Positions 54,944 through 63,478 of a DNA stretch of 64,000 bases are shown here, in pieces (within the stretch, counting starts at the first letter, position 1; each line of letters begins with the position of its first letter). The position numbers and the translations under genes were made by a program. The stretch lies in NCBI RefSeq assembly GCF_036346595.1, contig NZ_CP107834.1, positions 3,968,001 through 4,032,000 of the forward strand, in the 5' to 3' direction. This DNA comes from Streptomyces sp. NBC_00525. Lineage in GTDB: Bacteria > Actinomycetota > Actinomycetes > Streptomycetales > Streptomycetaceae. Below the pieces are notes generated by a model. It saw nothing but the letters and a program-made list of their open reading frames with translations. It made no database searches and had not been told where the DNA came from.

Positions 54944-56046
54944 GGTGCCTCCGTCAGTCCGAGTGCGCCGGAGGAGCGCTGGGGGGCGAGGATCATGGCG
55001 CGGCCGATGCCGGCCTGGGCGCGGTCGAGCGGGTGGAGCCGGTTCGCGTGGCGGGCTCCGGCGAGGACGCGGTCGAAGAGGTGCCAGCCGGTGCGGGCGG
55101 CGACCCCGGTGGGGTCGACCGGGCCGCGCAGCGCGCGGTAGGCGGCCATCAGCGCTTCGACGCCGGGCCGGATGCGGGTGAGGGCGACCCGGCCCCGGGC
55201 CATGATCGCGGTGTGGGCGGCGGCCGGGTCGTCCAGCAGGCTGTCGTCCAGGGTGTCGGTGAGGCAGCGCAGCGCGCGGTGGACGAGCTCGCCGACCAGG
55301 GAGCCCAGGTCCAGCTCGGGGTCGGCCGGGCGGAACTCCTCCCAGTCGGTGAGGTGGAGCCGGTCCCCGTGCAGCAGGAACTGGTCCAGGCGCAGGTCGC
55401 CGTGGCTGGGGACGAGCCCCGACGTGCCGCTCCGGGGGAGGGCGCGCAGCCCGTCCGCGAGGGCCGCGTCGTGCTGCAGCAGCGACCACAGCTCCAGCTC
55501 GGCGGCGCTGGAGGTCTGCCAGACCTTCTCGCTGAGGAAGTCCAGGAACCGCATGACCGGGGCCGCCGGGGCGTCCTCGGCGGTGTCCGGCGCGTCGGGC
55601 CAGGGCAGCATGTGGACCTCGGCCAGGGCGCGGCCCGTACGGCGGCAGAGGTCGAGCGGCAGGACGCCCTCCGGGGCGAGGTCGGCCAGCGACTCGGCGT
55701 CCTCCAGCAGCGCGAAGGCGGCCAGCCCGGAGGCGGGGCGCAGTCCGAGCAGCCGGGGGGTGTCCCAGCTGAGGTCCTGGTGCTGCCGGGCGGTCGCGTA
55801 GGCCCGGTCGAAGGCGGACGTGCGGGCGACGCGGCGGGGCACGTCCGGGCCGTTCATCCGCTTGACGAAGACGGCGGCGCCGGTGGTGGTCGGGCCGAAC
55901 CAGTTGTCGTTGCGCCCGGCGTACGAACCGGTGTGCTCCGGCCGCAGGGTGCCGAGGCCCAGCTCGGTCAGGAGGGAGTCGACCTCCCCGGCGGCGTCGA
56001 GCGGGGGCGGTTCGAGGACCGTACGGCCCCCAGGGGTGACGGACAC
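54940..56046 (-). CDS. APH-fold kinase, probable class V lanthipeptide kinase (LanK-like)
   Basis: 368 residues from GTG 56046 with GGAGGAG about 9 bases upstream. The C-lobe has the catalytic loop PSHGDLRLDQFLLHGDRLHLTDWEEF: the HGD catalytic Asp is kept, the metal motif is DWE, and the usual Asn of aminoglycoside kinases is replaced. N-lobe: GSYAGRNDNWFGPTTTGAAVFVKRM with the ATP Lys. Taken with the HopA1 gene overlapping its stop and the precursor 68 bases upstream, it probably phosphorylates Thr/Ser in the precursor. An antibiotic-kinase role is the alternative, but context argues against it. Confidence 0.85.
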   Translation of the reverse strand: MSVTPGGRTVLEPPPLDAAGEVDSLLTELGLGTLRPEHTGSYAGRNDNWFGPTTTGAAVFVKRMNGPDVPRRVARTSAFDRAYATARQHQDLSWDTPRLLGLRPASGLAAFALLEDAESLADLAPEGVLPLDLCRRTGRALAEVHMLPWPDAPDTAEDAPAAPVMRFLDFLSEKVWQTSSAAELELWSLLQHDAALADGLRALPRSGTSGLVPSHGDLRLDQFLLHGDRLHLTDWEEFRPADPELDLGSLVGELVHRALRCLTDTLDDSLLDDPAAAHTAIMARGRVALTRIRPGVEALMAAYRALRGPVDPTGVAARTGWHLFDRVLAGARHANRLHPLDRAQAGIGRAMILAPQRSSGALGLTEAP

Positions 56047-56114
56047 GGCAGAGCACTCCTCCTTCGGAGGGGCGCCGTGCGCCGGGCGGCGGCGCACGGC
56101 ACCCGGTACCTGGA

Positions 56115-56297
56115 TCAGGCGAGGTAGCAGGGGAGCGTGGTCAGCGTGGTCTCCGGGGTGAGGACGCTGACCTCGGTCTGGGTCAGCGTCAGCGTGGCGA
56201 TGATCTGCGGCGAGGCGCCGGCGGCGACCAGTTCCTCGGAGTCCGCGTAGGTGCCGTAGCCGGCCAGCAGCTCGTCGATGTACTGCTCGTTCTGCAT
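56115..56297 (-). CDS. RiPP precursor peptide, Thr-rich with a single Cys (class V lanthipeptide-like)
   Basis: 60 residues from ATG 56297 with AGGAG 7 bases upstream. Acidic leader (residues 1-28, EQYIDELLAGYGTYADSEEL) ending in AAGA, a GA-type double-glycine cut site for the C39 exporter encoded next door. The inferred core, residues 29-60, has nine Thr (35, 37, 39, 41, 47, 50, 51, 53, 54), Ser29 and Ser44, and a single Cys57 near the end (LPCYLA). At most one lanthionine ring can form; the other Thr may become dehydrobutyrines. Leader end and modification are predicted, not shown. Confidence 0.85.
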   Translation of the reverse strand: MQNEQYIDELLAGYGTYADSEELVAAGASPQIIATLTLTQTEVSVLTPETTLTTLPCYLA

Positions 56298-56383
56298 GGA
56301 TCGCTCCTGGTGAAGAGGTGGTGACGGCGCCACCGGTGCGGCGCCGGGAACAAGCTAGGGCGGCCCCGGAGGGCTGGTATCCG

Positions 56384-56425
56384 GGAAACCCGCAGGGAAG
56401 CGCGGGGCCGGAACTGCGGGTTTCC
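56384..56425. promoter_or_regulatory. Inverted repeat in the divergent precursor/exporter promoter region
   Basis: GGAAACCCGCAG (56384-56395) and its exact complement CTGCGGGTTTCC (56414-56425) with an 18-base spacer lie in the 245-base gap between precursor and exporter starts. A candidate operator for the cluster's LAL regulator. Confidence 0.6.
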
Positions 56426-56542
56426 ACGATGTCCGGCGGGCGCCGGGGACGGACCATCGAGCGGCGCGGTGGATGCCGCGCCGCAGGTGTCACGCGCAAC
56501 CCGTGCGGCCCGAACAGGCCGTCACAGTCCGGGAGTTCAGGC

Positions 56543-58765
56543 ATGTTCCGTACGCTCCTCCGCAGGCAGGCCAGGGTGCCGTTCCGACAGCAGCTCGCGC
56601 AGACCGAGTGCGCGGCGGCCTGTCTGGCGATGGTCCTCGGCCGCTACGGGCACCAGGTGCCGGTCGCCGAGTGCCGCGAACGGCTGGGGCCGGGGCGCGA
56701 CGGCGTCGGGCTGAGCCGGCTGGTGCGGGTGGCGGAGGAGTACGGCCTCGACGTCGCCACGGACACCTCCGCGCCGGACTCCTGGCAGCCCGGTTCACTG
56801 CCGCGCGTGGCGTTCCTGGCCCGGCACCACCTGGTCGTCGTCGAATCGGTGACCCGGCGCGGGGTGCGGCTGGCCGACCCCGGCATCGGCCGCTACGGGC
56901 AGAGCCACGAGGAGTTCCGGGAGGCGTTCGGGGGCGTCTCCTTCACGATGGCGCCCGGACCCGGCTTCGTACGCCGCCGCATGCCGTGGGGTCAGCTGCC
57001 GCTGGTCCGCTACATCCGCGAGTTCGTCGCGGCGCCGGGCAACCGGCGGCTGCTCGCCGTGATCACTCTGATCGCCGCGCTGCTCCAGGTGCTGGGGCTC
57101 GCGCTGCCGCTGGCCACCAAGGTCGCCGTGGACCGGATCGTGCCCGGCCGCGACGGCCTGGACATGCGGACCCTGACCATCGCCCTGTTCGGCACGGTGC
57201 TGCTCCACGGGGCGCTCGCGCTGCTGCGGCAACTGCTCATGGTGCGGCTGCGGGTGCGGTCGGACGGCGAGCTGACCCAGGGGTTCATCGACCATCTGTG
57301 GCGGCTGCCGATCAGCTTCTTCCTGCAGCGCTCGCGCGGCGACCTGATGCTGCGCGTGCAGAGCGTGTCCAGCACCCGCGAGATCCTCACCCAGCACCTG
57401 CTCACCGCCACGCTCGACGGCAGCACCCTGGTGATCTACGCGGCGATCCTGTCCGCGCTCGTCCCCGGCTACCTGCCCGTCGTGCTGCTGCTCGCCGCCC
57501 TCCAGGGCGCGGTGCTCGCCGCGGCGTACGGGAGGATCAAGCGCCTCGCGCAACGCGAACTGACCCTCCGCTCCGAGGAGCAGGGCTACCTCGTGGAGAC
57601 CCTGGACGCGATGGTGCCGGTACGCGCCAACGGGGCGGGGGAGCGGGTCCGCGCGCACTGGCGGACCCTGTTCGACCGCTACCAGAAGGCGATGGCGACC
57701 CGCGCCGGCACGGCCGCCTGGGTGCAGGCCGCGCAGTCCACCCTCACGGTCCTGGCCCCCCTGATCCTGCTCTGGTGCGGGCTGCGCTTCGTGCTCGCCG
57801 GGCAGATGTCCCTCGGCACCATGCTGGCCGCCAACACGCTGGCCCTGTCGGTCCTGCACCCGGTCCAGAGCCTGGTGACCGCCACCCAGAGCTTCTCCAC
57901 GATGCGCGCCCAGATCGAACGCGTCCACGACGTCCTGGACACCCCGCCCGAGACCCCCGGCCACGCGGCGCTCCCCGGCACCGGACCGCTCGCCCTCTCG
58001 CTGCGCGGCATCCGCTTCGGCTACCACAGCGACGCCACGCCGGTCCTCGACGGCGTCAGCGCCGAACTCCCGGCCGGCGGCAAGCTGGGCATCGTCGGCC
58101 GCACCGGCTCCGGCAAGAGCACCCTGGGCCTGCTCATGCTGGGCCTCCTGCGGCCGCAGCACGGTGAGGTCCTGCTCGACGGCGTACCCGTGCGGGACAT
58201 CGACCCCGGCGAACTGCGGTCCGGTTTCGGGGCCGTCCTCCAGGAGCTGCGCCTGTTCAGCGGCAGCATCCGGGACAACCTCCTGCTCGGCCGGCCGGAC
58301 GCCGACGAGGCCGCGCTCGTACGCGCCTGCGTCGTCGCCGGGCTCCACCACGACGTGCGGCGGCTGCCGATGGCGTACGACACGCCCGTCGGCGAGGGCG
58401 GCGCCGCGCTGTCCGCCGGGCAGCGCCAGCGCGTCGCCCTGGCGCGGGCGCTCATCCACCGCCCCCGGCTGCTGCTCCTGGACGAGGCGACCAGCCATCT
58501 CGACGCGCTCACGGAACAGCAGGTGGACGCGGCCCTGAGCGAGCTGAAGGTGACCCGCGTGGTGATCTCGCACCGGCTGTCGGCCATCCGCAACGCGGAT
58601 CTGACGCTCGTCCTGGACGGCGGCCGCGTCGCCGACTCCGGTACGCACGCCGAACTCCTCGCCCGCCCCGGCCTGTACCGCGACCTGTTCGCCGCCCCGG
58701 CCCCGGCGCCCGTACGCGCCGCCCCCGGCGCCCCGGCCGTCCAGCCCGCCGGGGCCGGCGGGTGA
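56543..58765 (+). CDS. Peptidase-containing ABC exporter (C39 leader peptidase + TMD + ATPase)
   Basis: 740 residues from ATG 56543 (GGGAG upstream); longer in-frame sequence to 56318 is non-conserved. Residues about 12-145 are a C39 protease: catalytic Cys23 in QTECAAACLAMVLGRYGH, His in ARHHLVVVESV, Asp in RLADPGIGRYG. Then six transmembrane helices (about 165-430) and an ATPase with Walker A GRTGSGKST, signature LSAGQRQRVALARAL and Walker B RLLLLDEATSHLD. It should cleave the precursor after its GA motif and export the product. Transcribed divergently from the precursor. Confidence 0.93.
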   Translation: MFRTLLRRQARVPFRQQLAQTECAAACLAMVLGRYGHQVPVAECRERLGPGRDGVGLSRLVRVAEEYGLDVATDTSAPDSWQPGSLPRVAFLARHHLVVVESVTRRGVRLADPGIGRYGQSHEEFREAFGGVSFTMAPGPGFVRRRMPWGQLPLVRYIREFVAAPGNRRLLAVITLIAALLQVLGLALPLATKVAVDRIVPGRDGLDMRTLTIALFGTVLLHGALALLRQLLMVRLRVRSDGELTQGFIDHLWRLPISFFLQRSRGDLMLRVQSVSSTREILTQHLLTATLDGSTLVIYAAILSALVPGYLPVVLLLAALQGAVLAAAYGRIKRLAQRELTLRSEEQGYLVETLDAMVPVRANGAGERVRAHWRTLFDRYQKAMATRAGTAAWVQAAQSTLTVLAPLILLWCGLRFVLAGQMSLGTMLAANTLALSVLHPVQSLVTATQSFSTMRAQIERVHDVLDTPPETPGHAALPGTGPLALSLRGIRFGYHSDATPVLDGVSAELPAGGKLGIVGRTGSGKSTLGLLMLGLLRPQHGEVLLDGVPVRDIDPGELRSGFGAVLQELRLFSGSIRDNLLLGRPDADEAALVRACVVAGLHHDVRRLPMAYDTPVGEGGAALSAGQRQRVALARALIHRPRLLLLDEATSHLDALTEQQVDAALSELKVTRVVISHRLSAIRNADLTLVLDGGRVADSGTHAELLARPGLYRDLFAAPAPAPVRAAPGAPAVQPAGAGG

Positions 58766-58771
58766 ACGGGG

Positions 58772-61714
58772 TCAGCGCGGCTCGGCGCGGTCCAGGGCGC
58801 GGGCCAGCGCGGCCCGGGAACGGATGCCCAGCTTCTGGTACACGCTGGTGAGGTGGGTCTCCACCGTGCGGACGCTGACGAACAGGCGCTGTGCGGTGGC
58901 CTGGTTGGACATCCCGTTCGCCACCAGGTCCGCGATCTCCCGCTCGCGCGGCGACAGCACCGACCGCCCGGCCCCGCCCCCCTCCGGCAGAACGGGCCAG
59001 GGCAGCACCGGCCGCCGCCGCAGCGCCGACACCGTGCGCGGCAGGAAGCCGTCCGCCTCGACCGCCGCCACCAGCGCGTGCGCCCCGGCCCGGCGGAACA
59101 GCGCCGGGCCCGCCGCCAGCGCCGCCGACGCCCGCTCGCCTTCCGCCGGGCCGCCCGCCAGGCTCGCGCAGCACGCCTCCAGGACCCGAGCCTGCCCGGC
59201 CCGCACCAGCTGCCCGGCCCGCTCGAACCCGACGGCGGCCGCCTCGCACGCCGACGCGGCCGACGCGACCTCCCCCCGGAGCACCAGCAGCCGGGCCCGC
59301 GCCTGGTCGGCGGCCGCCCGCGCCCCGCGCAGCCCCAGCTCGTCCGCCGACGCCGCGGCGCGCCGGGCCAGCGCGGCGACCGCCTCCTCGTCGCCCTCCT
59401 CCGCGTAGACGGCGGCGACCAGCTCGCACCGGTAGGCGAGCATCGGGTCCGGGCGGGCGTCGTCGTCCAGCCCGAGCAGCCGCACGGTCTCCGCGCCGCC
59501 CGGCCGCCGCCCGCAGGCGATGCCCACCTCGGCCTCGGCGTACACCAGGGCGGCCCGCCACCACACCACGGGCGGCTCCGGCAGGGTGCGCAGCAGGGTC
59601 AGCCCCTCACCGGCCGCCTCCGCGCCCCTGCTCCACAGCAGCGGGCGCAGCCGGAACGCCGCCGCCAGCGCCACCATCTCCGTCGAACCGGAGGCTGCGG
59701 ACAGCTCGATCGCGGTGTCGGCCGCCGCCAACGCCTCCGCGAGGTCGTCGGTGGTGGCGTACAGACAGGCGCGCAGGGTGTGCAGATGCGGCAGGAGGTA
59801 GTGCTGCCCGTGCAGCCCGGCCGCGCCCACCGCCTGGTCCAGGCGGAGCTTGGCCTTCTCGTACCGCTCCAGGAAGAAGCCCGCCCAGCCGAATTCCGGC
59901 ACCACGCTCAGCGTGCGCAGCCGGGCCGGTTCGCTCAGCCGCTCCCGGAGCCGGGCCGCGTCCTCGATGCCCCGGCGGGCGCCGTCCGTGTCCCCGGCGG
60001 CCATGGCGCACATCGCGGCCAGGACCGCGGGCCCGAGCGACTCCTCCGCGTCGGTGCTGCGGTCCCGCAGCAGGGCGGCCCGGTGCGCCGCCTCCTTGAC
60101 CCGGCCGTTCATCAGCTCGATGCGGGCGAGTTGCAGCTCGGCCCCGTCACCGTGCGGGAGGTCCGCCTGCGGCAGGGGCGGTGTGTCGAGGACGGCCGTG
60201 TCCGGGGCGGTGTCCGGGGCCGGGCCCGCCGCTCCGGCCGGTCCGGCGGCCGCGGAGAGATCGGTGAGTACCTCGTACGCGCTGTCCGTCCGGCCCTGGA
60301 GCCGGTCCATCAGCGCCAGCAGCGCCTGTGCCTGGCGTCCCGGCGCGCCGGACGCGGCGAGCGCCGGGCGCAGCACCGCCCGCGCGTCGCCGAACTCGCC
60401 CCGTACGGCGAGTGCCCGCCCCAGGTCGATCGCCAGCTCGTCGCGTAACCGAGGCTCACCGCCCTGGTGGGTCATCGCGTGCAGGCCCTTGCTCAGCCAG
60501 CGCTTGCTGAGTTCCGGGGCGGTCGGCAGCGCGGAGACCGCCGCGCGGGCGAGCTGCGCCAGCTCCTGGGTCTCCACCTCGGGCAGGGCCTGTTCCAGGT
60601 GCGCGGCCCACTGCGCGGGCTCCCTGCTGTGCCGCATCAGATGGGCGGCGGCCCTGCGGTGCGCGGCGGCCCGCCAGGCCGGGCCGAACTGCCGGTACGC
60701 GGCGAGGTGCCCCAGCGGGTAGACGAAGCGGAACCGGCAGTCCGCGACCTCCAGGTAGCCGCGCTGCACCAGCAGGTCCAGCTCGGCCGTGACCTCCTCG
60801 GCCGGCAGCTCCGCCACTGCTGCGACCTCGCGCGGGGTCACCTCGGCCCCGAGCACCGCCGCCGAGGCGAGGACCTGGAGCGTCGGGCCGGGCAGCCCGT
60901 CGAACTCCCAGCGGATCGCGGTCGCCTCGCCGTCGGCGCGCGGCGGGCGGCGGTGCGCCGGGCGGGCCGGTTCGGACCACTCCCAGGCGCCGGGCCGGCC
61001 GCCGTGGCGCGGGTAGCCGGCGGCCAGTTCGGCCAGCCGGTCGGCGGGGAGGCCGGACAGCAGCCGCAGATGGCGCGGGTTGCCCCGGCTCAGCCGGGCC
61101 AGCAGCGCGCGGTCTCCGGGCGGCACGTCCGGCAGCATCCGCTCCGTCTCCGCCGCGTCGAGCGGGGGCAGCGGCAGATGCAGCGCGCCGACCGCGCTGA
61201 GCGTACGGGCCAGCCCGTCCGGGCACTCGCCCTGCCGGTACGCGAGGACGAACACGGGCGCGTCGGCCGGACCCGGCATCCGCAGCAGCCGTTCCAGCAC
61301 GGCGAGCGATTCGGTGTCCGACCACTGCATGTCGTCCAGCACCACGGCGGCCCTCGGCGCGGCGAGCGCGGCCCGCACGGCCTCCGCGACGCGCAGGTGC
61401 GCGTGGTGGCGGGCGGCCCGCTCCTCGGGACAGCCGGCCGACGCCCGCGCCAGCGTCTCGGCGGCCTCCGTGTCCTGGACGGCGTCCAGCAGCATCCCGT
61501 AGGGGACCGTCCGGTAGGCGAGCGCCCCGTACGCGCCGCGCACCGCGCGCCCGGCGGCGCCGGCGAGCCGGGTCCAGTCCTGGAGGAGCCGGGACTTGCC
61601 GATGCCGGGCGGGCCCTCGACCACCGCGACGCGCCGCTGTGCGTCGTCGTCGAGGAGCCCGGCGAGTGCGCGGAGCGCGGACGCGCGCGATGCGAGAGGC
61701 TCGTACTGCTGCAC
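58772..61714 (-). CDS. Large ATP-binding LuxR (LAL) transcriptional activator
   Basis: 980 residues from GTG 61714 with GGGGGA upstream; in-frame sequence beyond is not conserved. AAA/STAND N-terminus with Walker [13 protein letters not shown] (about residues 34-45) and Walker [13 protein letters not shown], a long TPR-like helical middle, and a C-terminal LuxR HTH ([45 protein letters not shown]). Convergent with the exporter, 6 bases between stops. Probable activator of the RiPP cluster. Confidence 0.93.
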   Translation of the reverse strand: MQQYEPLASRASALRALAGLLDDDAQRRVAVVEGPPGIGKSRLLQDWTRLAGAAGRAVRGAYGALAYRTVPYGMLLDAVQDTEAAETLARASAGCPEERAARHHAHLRVAEAVRAALAAPRAAVVLDDMQWSDTESLAVLERLLRMPGPADAPVFVLAYRQGECPDGLARTLSAVGALHLPLPPLDAAETERMLPDVPPGDRALLARLSRGNPRHLRLLSGLPADRLAELAAGYPRHGGRPGAWEWSEPARPAHRRPPRADGEATAIRWEFDGLPGPTLQVLASAAVLGAEVTPREVAAVAELPAEEVTAELDLLVQRGYLEVADCRFRFVYPLGHLAAYRQFGPAWRAAAHRRAAAHLMRHSREPAQWAAHLEQALPEVETQELAQLARAAVSALPTAPELSKRWLSKGLHAMTHQGGEPRLRDELAIDLGRALAVRGEFGDARAVLRPALAASGAPGRQAQALLALMDRLQGRTDSAYEVLTDLSAAAGPAGAAGPAPDTAPDTAVLDTPPLPQADLPHGDGAELQLARIELMNGRVKEAAHRAALLRDRSTDAEESLGPAVLAAMCAMAAGDTDGARRGIEDAARLRERLSEPARLRTLSVVPEFGWAGFFLERYEKAKLRLDQAVGAAGLHGQHYLLPHLHTLRACLYATTDDLAEALAAADTAIELSAASGSTEMVALAAAFRLRPLLWSRGAEAAGEGLTLLRTLPEPPVVWWRAALVYAEAEVGIACGRRPGGAETVRLLGLDDDARPDPMLAYRCELVAAVYAEEGDEEAVAALARRAAASADELGLRGARAAADQARARLLVLRGEVASAASACEAAAVGFERAGQLVRAGQARVLEACCASLAGGPAEGERASAALAAGPALFRRAGAHALVAAVEADGFLPRTVSALRRRPVLPWPVLPEGGGAGRSVLSPREREIADLVANGMSNQATAQRLFVSVRTVETHLTSVYQKLGIRSRAALARALDRAEPR

Positions 61715-61845
61715 GGCGATGTCCCCCTGTACGCGACATGGCGCCGGGGCGGGAGGCGAACGCCGGGTCGAATTTTCGCCGAATCCGCTCACGGCGTGCA
61801 CATTCCACCATGGGTGATCGGACATGACCAGACCGTGCAGGCGGA

Positions 61846-61890
61846 GGCCGTGCGACGGCAGGCCGTGCGACGGCAGGCCGCGCGAACCGG
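61846..61890. repeat. 15-bp tandem repeat upstream of the LAL regulator and hemerythrin gene
   Basis: GGCCGTGCGACGGCA at 61846-61860 and 61861-61875, then a partial third copy with changes to about 61887. It lies in the divergent gap 61715-61969. Confidence 0.55.
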
Positions 61891-61969
61891 ATGCGCGCGA
61901 TCCGCCCCCCGCGGCGGCGCCGCGCATCGGCGACCGGCAAAAAGCCGCATATCTGGCAGAGTTGCGCAC

Positions 61970-62425
61970 ATGTGCCACTACTGCGGCTGCCGTGAGATTC
62001 CGCTGATCAAGGAGTTCATCGCGGAGCACGAGTCCGTCACCGATACGGCGGGCGCGGCGCTGCGCGCCCTGGACAACGGCGACCAGGCCCGCGTCGCGGA
62101 GCTGGTGGCCCGGATGGCACGGGAGCTGGTCGCCCACTGGCGGGGCGAGGAGCGGGGCCTGTTCGCGGTGATGGGCGAGGACCCGGAGTACGCGGACTAC
62201 ATCGACGCGCTCGTCGCCGAGCACCGCGAACTCGGCGCGTTCCTCCGCCGGATCGACCTGGACCGCGCCGAGGACGTCGTACGGCTGCGCGAGGCGGTGG
62301 CCGAGCTGTACCACCACATCGCGAAGGAGGAGGACGGTCTGTTTCCGGCCTCGCTCACGGCGCTGACGGGCGAGGAGTGGAACCGGTCGATGGCGGCGTG
62401 GCGCGAGGCGCATCCGGCTGATTGA
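61970..62425 (+). CDS. Hemerythrin-like HHE-domain protein
   Basis: 151 residues from ATG 61970. No ribosome site is evident; a CATATCTG sequence about 18 bases upstream could be a -10 for a leaderless message. Four-helix HHE pattern: [30 protein letters not shown] and [14 protein letters not shown] give the His/Glu iron ligands. An N-terminal CHYCGC could bind metal. Such proteins bind O2 or NO or sense redox. No clear link with the RiPP cluster. Confidence 0.85.
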   Translation: MCHYCGCREIPLIKEFIAEHESVTDTAGAALRALDNGDQARVAELVARMARELVAHWRGEERGLFAVMGEDPEYADYIDALVAEHRELGAFLRRIDLDRAEDVVRLREAVAELYHHIAKEEDGLFPASLTALTGEEWNRSMAAWREAHPAD

Positions 62426-62478
62426 CGGCTTGGCGAGAAGCGTTCCCCCATCACGCGTGGCGCGTCAGTCCGAGGGGG

Positions 62479-62709
62479 TTACCGGTGGTCGCTCAGGAAC
62501 GTCCGCGCGCGCTCGTCCAGCGCGGCGGCGCACCGCAGGCCCCTGGCGCGGAAGCGGCCGAGGTCGCGGCGCATAGCGGCGACGGCCTTGCGTGTCCGCC
62601 TCGACTGCACGCCTTCCATGTGGTCCATCGCCCGGCCCCAGGTGACGCACGCCTGCTCGATGCTGCCTCCGGCGGCCTGCATCTCGGCCTGTGCGACCGA
62701 CACCCGCAA
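62479..62709 (-). pseudogene. C-terminal remnant of an HTH/TPR-type regulator
   Basis: 76 codons matching only the last part of actinobacterial regulators that begin with an XRE HTH and end with TPR-like helices (SVAQAEMQAAGGSIEQACVTWGRAMDHMEGVQSRRTRKAVAAMRRDL then RARGLRCAAALDERARTFL). Everything before residue 1 is missing; coding resemblance stops abruptly at about 62700, where the opposite-strand glycosyltransferase begins. Confidence 0.75.
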
Positions 62710-63478
62710 CCCGCACCCGGCCGTCTACCGCGCGCTCCTGGACCAGGTCCGCGCAGGTGCGGCCCTCGCCGTCGCCGACTACCCCCGGCACTGGGACGAG
62801 GCCAATCTGACCAATCACGTGGCCCGGCCCCTGATCGCTGCCACGACCGGGCTCGACGTCCCGCAGCCGCTCGCCGGAGACCTCGCGGTCTCCCGCCGGG
62901 CGCTCGCCGCAGCCCAGAGGGCAGCAGCAGAACTGCCGCACGAACTCGCGCAATGCGTCCACGGGTATGGGATCGATGCGTTCCTGCTGCTGACCGCCGC
63001 CACGACGGGGCCGGTCGAGTCCGTGCGGCTCAAGGAGTCCAAGATCCATGCCGGGTCCTTCGATCACCTGCCTGCGATTTTCCACCAGGCCGTTCCGGTC
63101 CTGCTTCACCTGACCGCGACATGGCCGCTCCCACCCGCCCCGGCCCGTACGGGCGCGACCGTCTACCGGGCGACCGACCGCACCCTGCCACCCGGCCGCG
63201 TCCAGGCCATGGTCACCGCGCTCACCGACCTCGGCACGGGGCCCTCCGTATACGATGGTGGGCCTTGGCCGTCACGCCTTGCCGATGCCTGGCGGGCCGT
63301 CACCTCCGGTACGGCTGCCATCGAAGCAGCCGACCATCTGTGGCCGCACTACCTGCGCCGCGTCTGCGACTGGCTCACCGCCGCACAGCACGCTTCCCTC
63401 CAGCGCCGGGCCCAGATCCTCACCGCCGCCCACGACCGCCTTCGTACCGACCCCACTTCAGCAGCAGGAGAACCATGA
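62697..63478 (+). pseudogene. 5'-truncated glycosyltransferase (GT2-like)
   Basis: About 260 codons of a family-2-like glycosyltransferase: AVADYPRHWDEANLTNHVARPLIAATTGLDVPQPLAGDLAVSRRAL and ELAQCVHGYGIDAFLLLTAATTGPVESVRLKESKIH. The N-terminal nucleotide-sugar half, including the DxD region, is missing. An ORF technically continues back to 62588, but that part is the antisense of the regulator remnant. Its stop overlaps the ATG of the F420-ligase-like gene, so the two were an operon. Confidence 0.7.

Noticed and set aside
53858..56046. Thioamitide (thioviridamide-like) cluster
   Set aside because: Kinase and HopA1 genes fit, but no YcaO, TfuA or Cys decarboxylase gene lies in the neighbourhood, so thioamide formation is not supported.
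54940..56046. Antibiotic-resistance aminoglycoside kinase
   Set aside because: APH fold, but coupled to HopA1 and next to a precursor peptide; the catalytic loop lacks the usual Asn.
61846..61890. CRISPR-like repeats
   Set aside because: Repeat units are directly adjacent with no spacers and no cas genes nearby.
62588..62696. N-terminal 36 codons of the plus-strand 296-codon ORF
   Set aside because: They are the antisense of the regulator remnant, not part of a glycosyltransferase.
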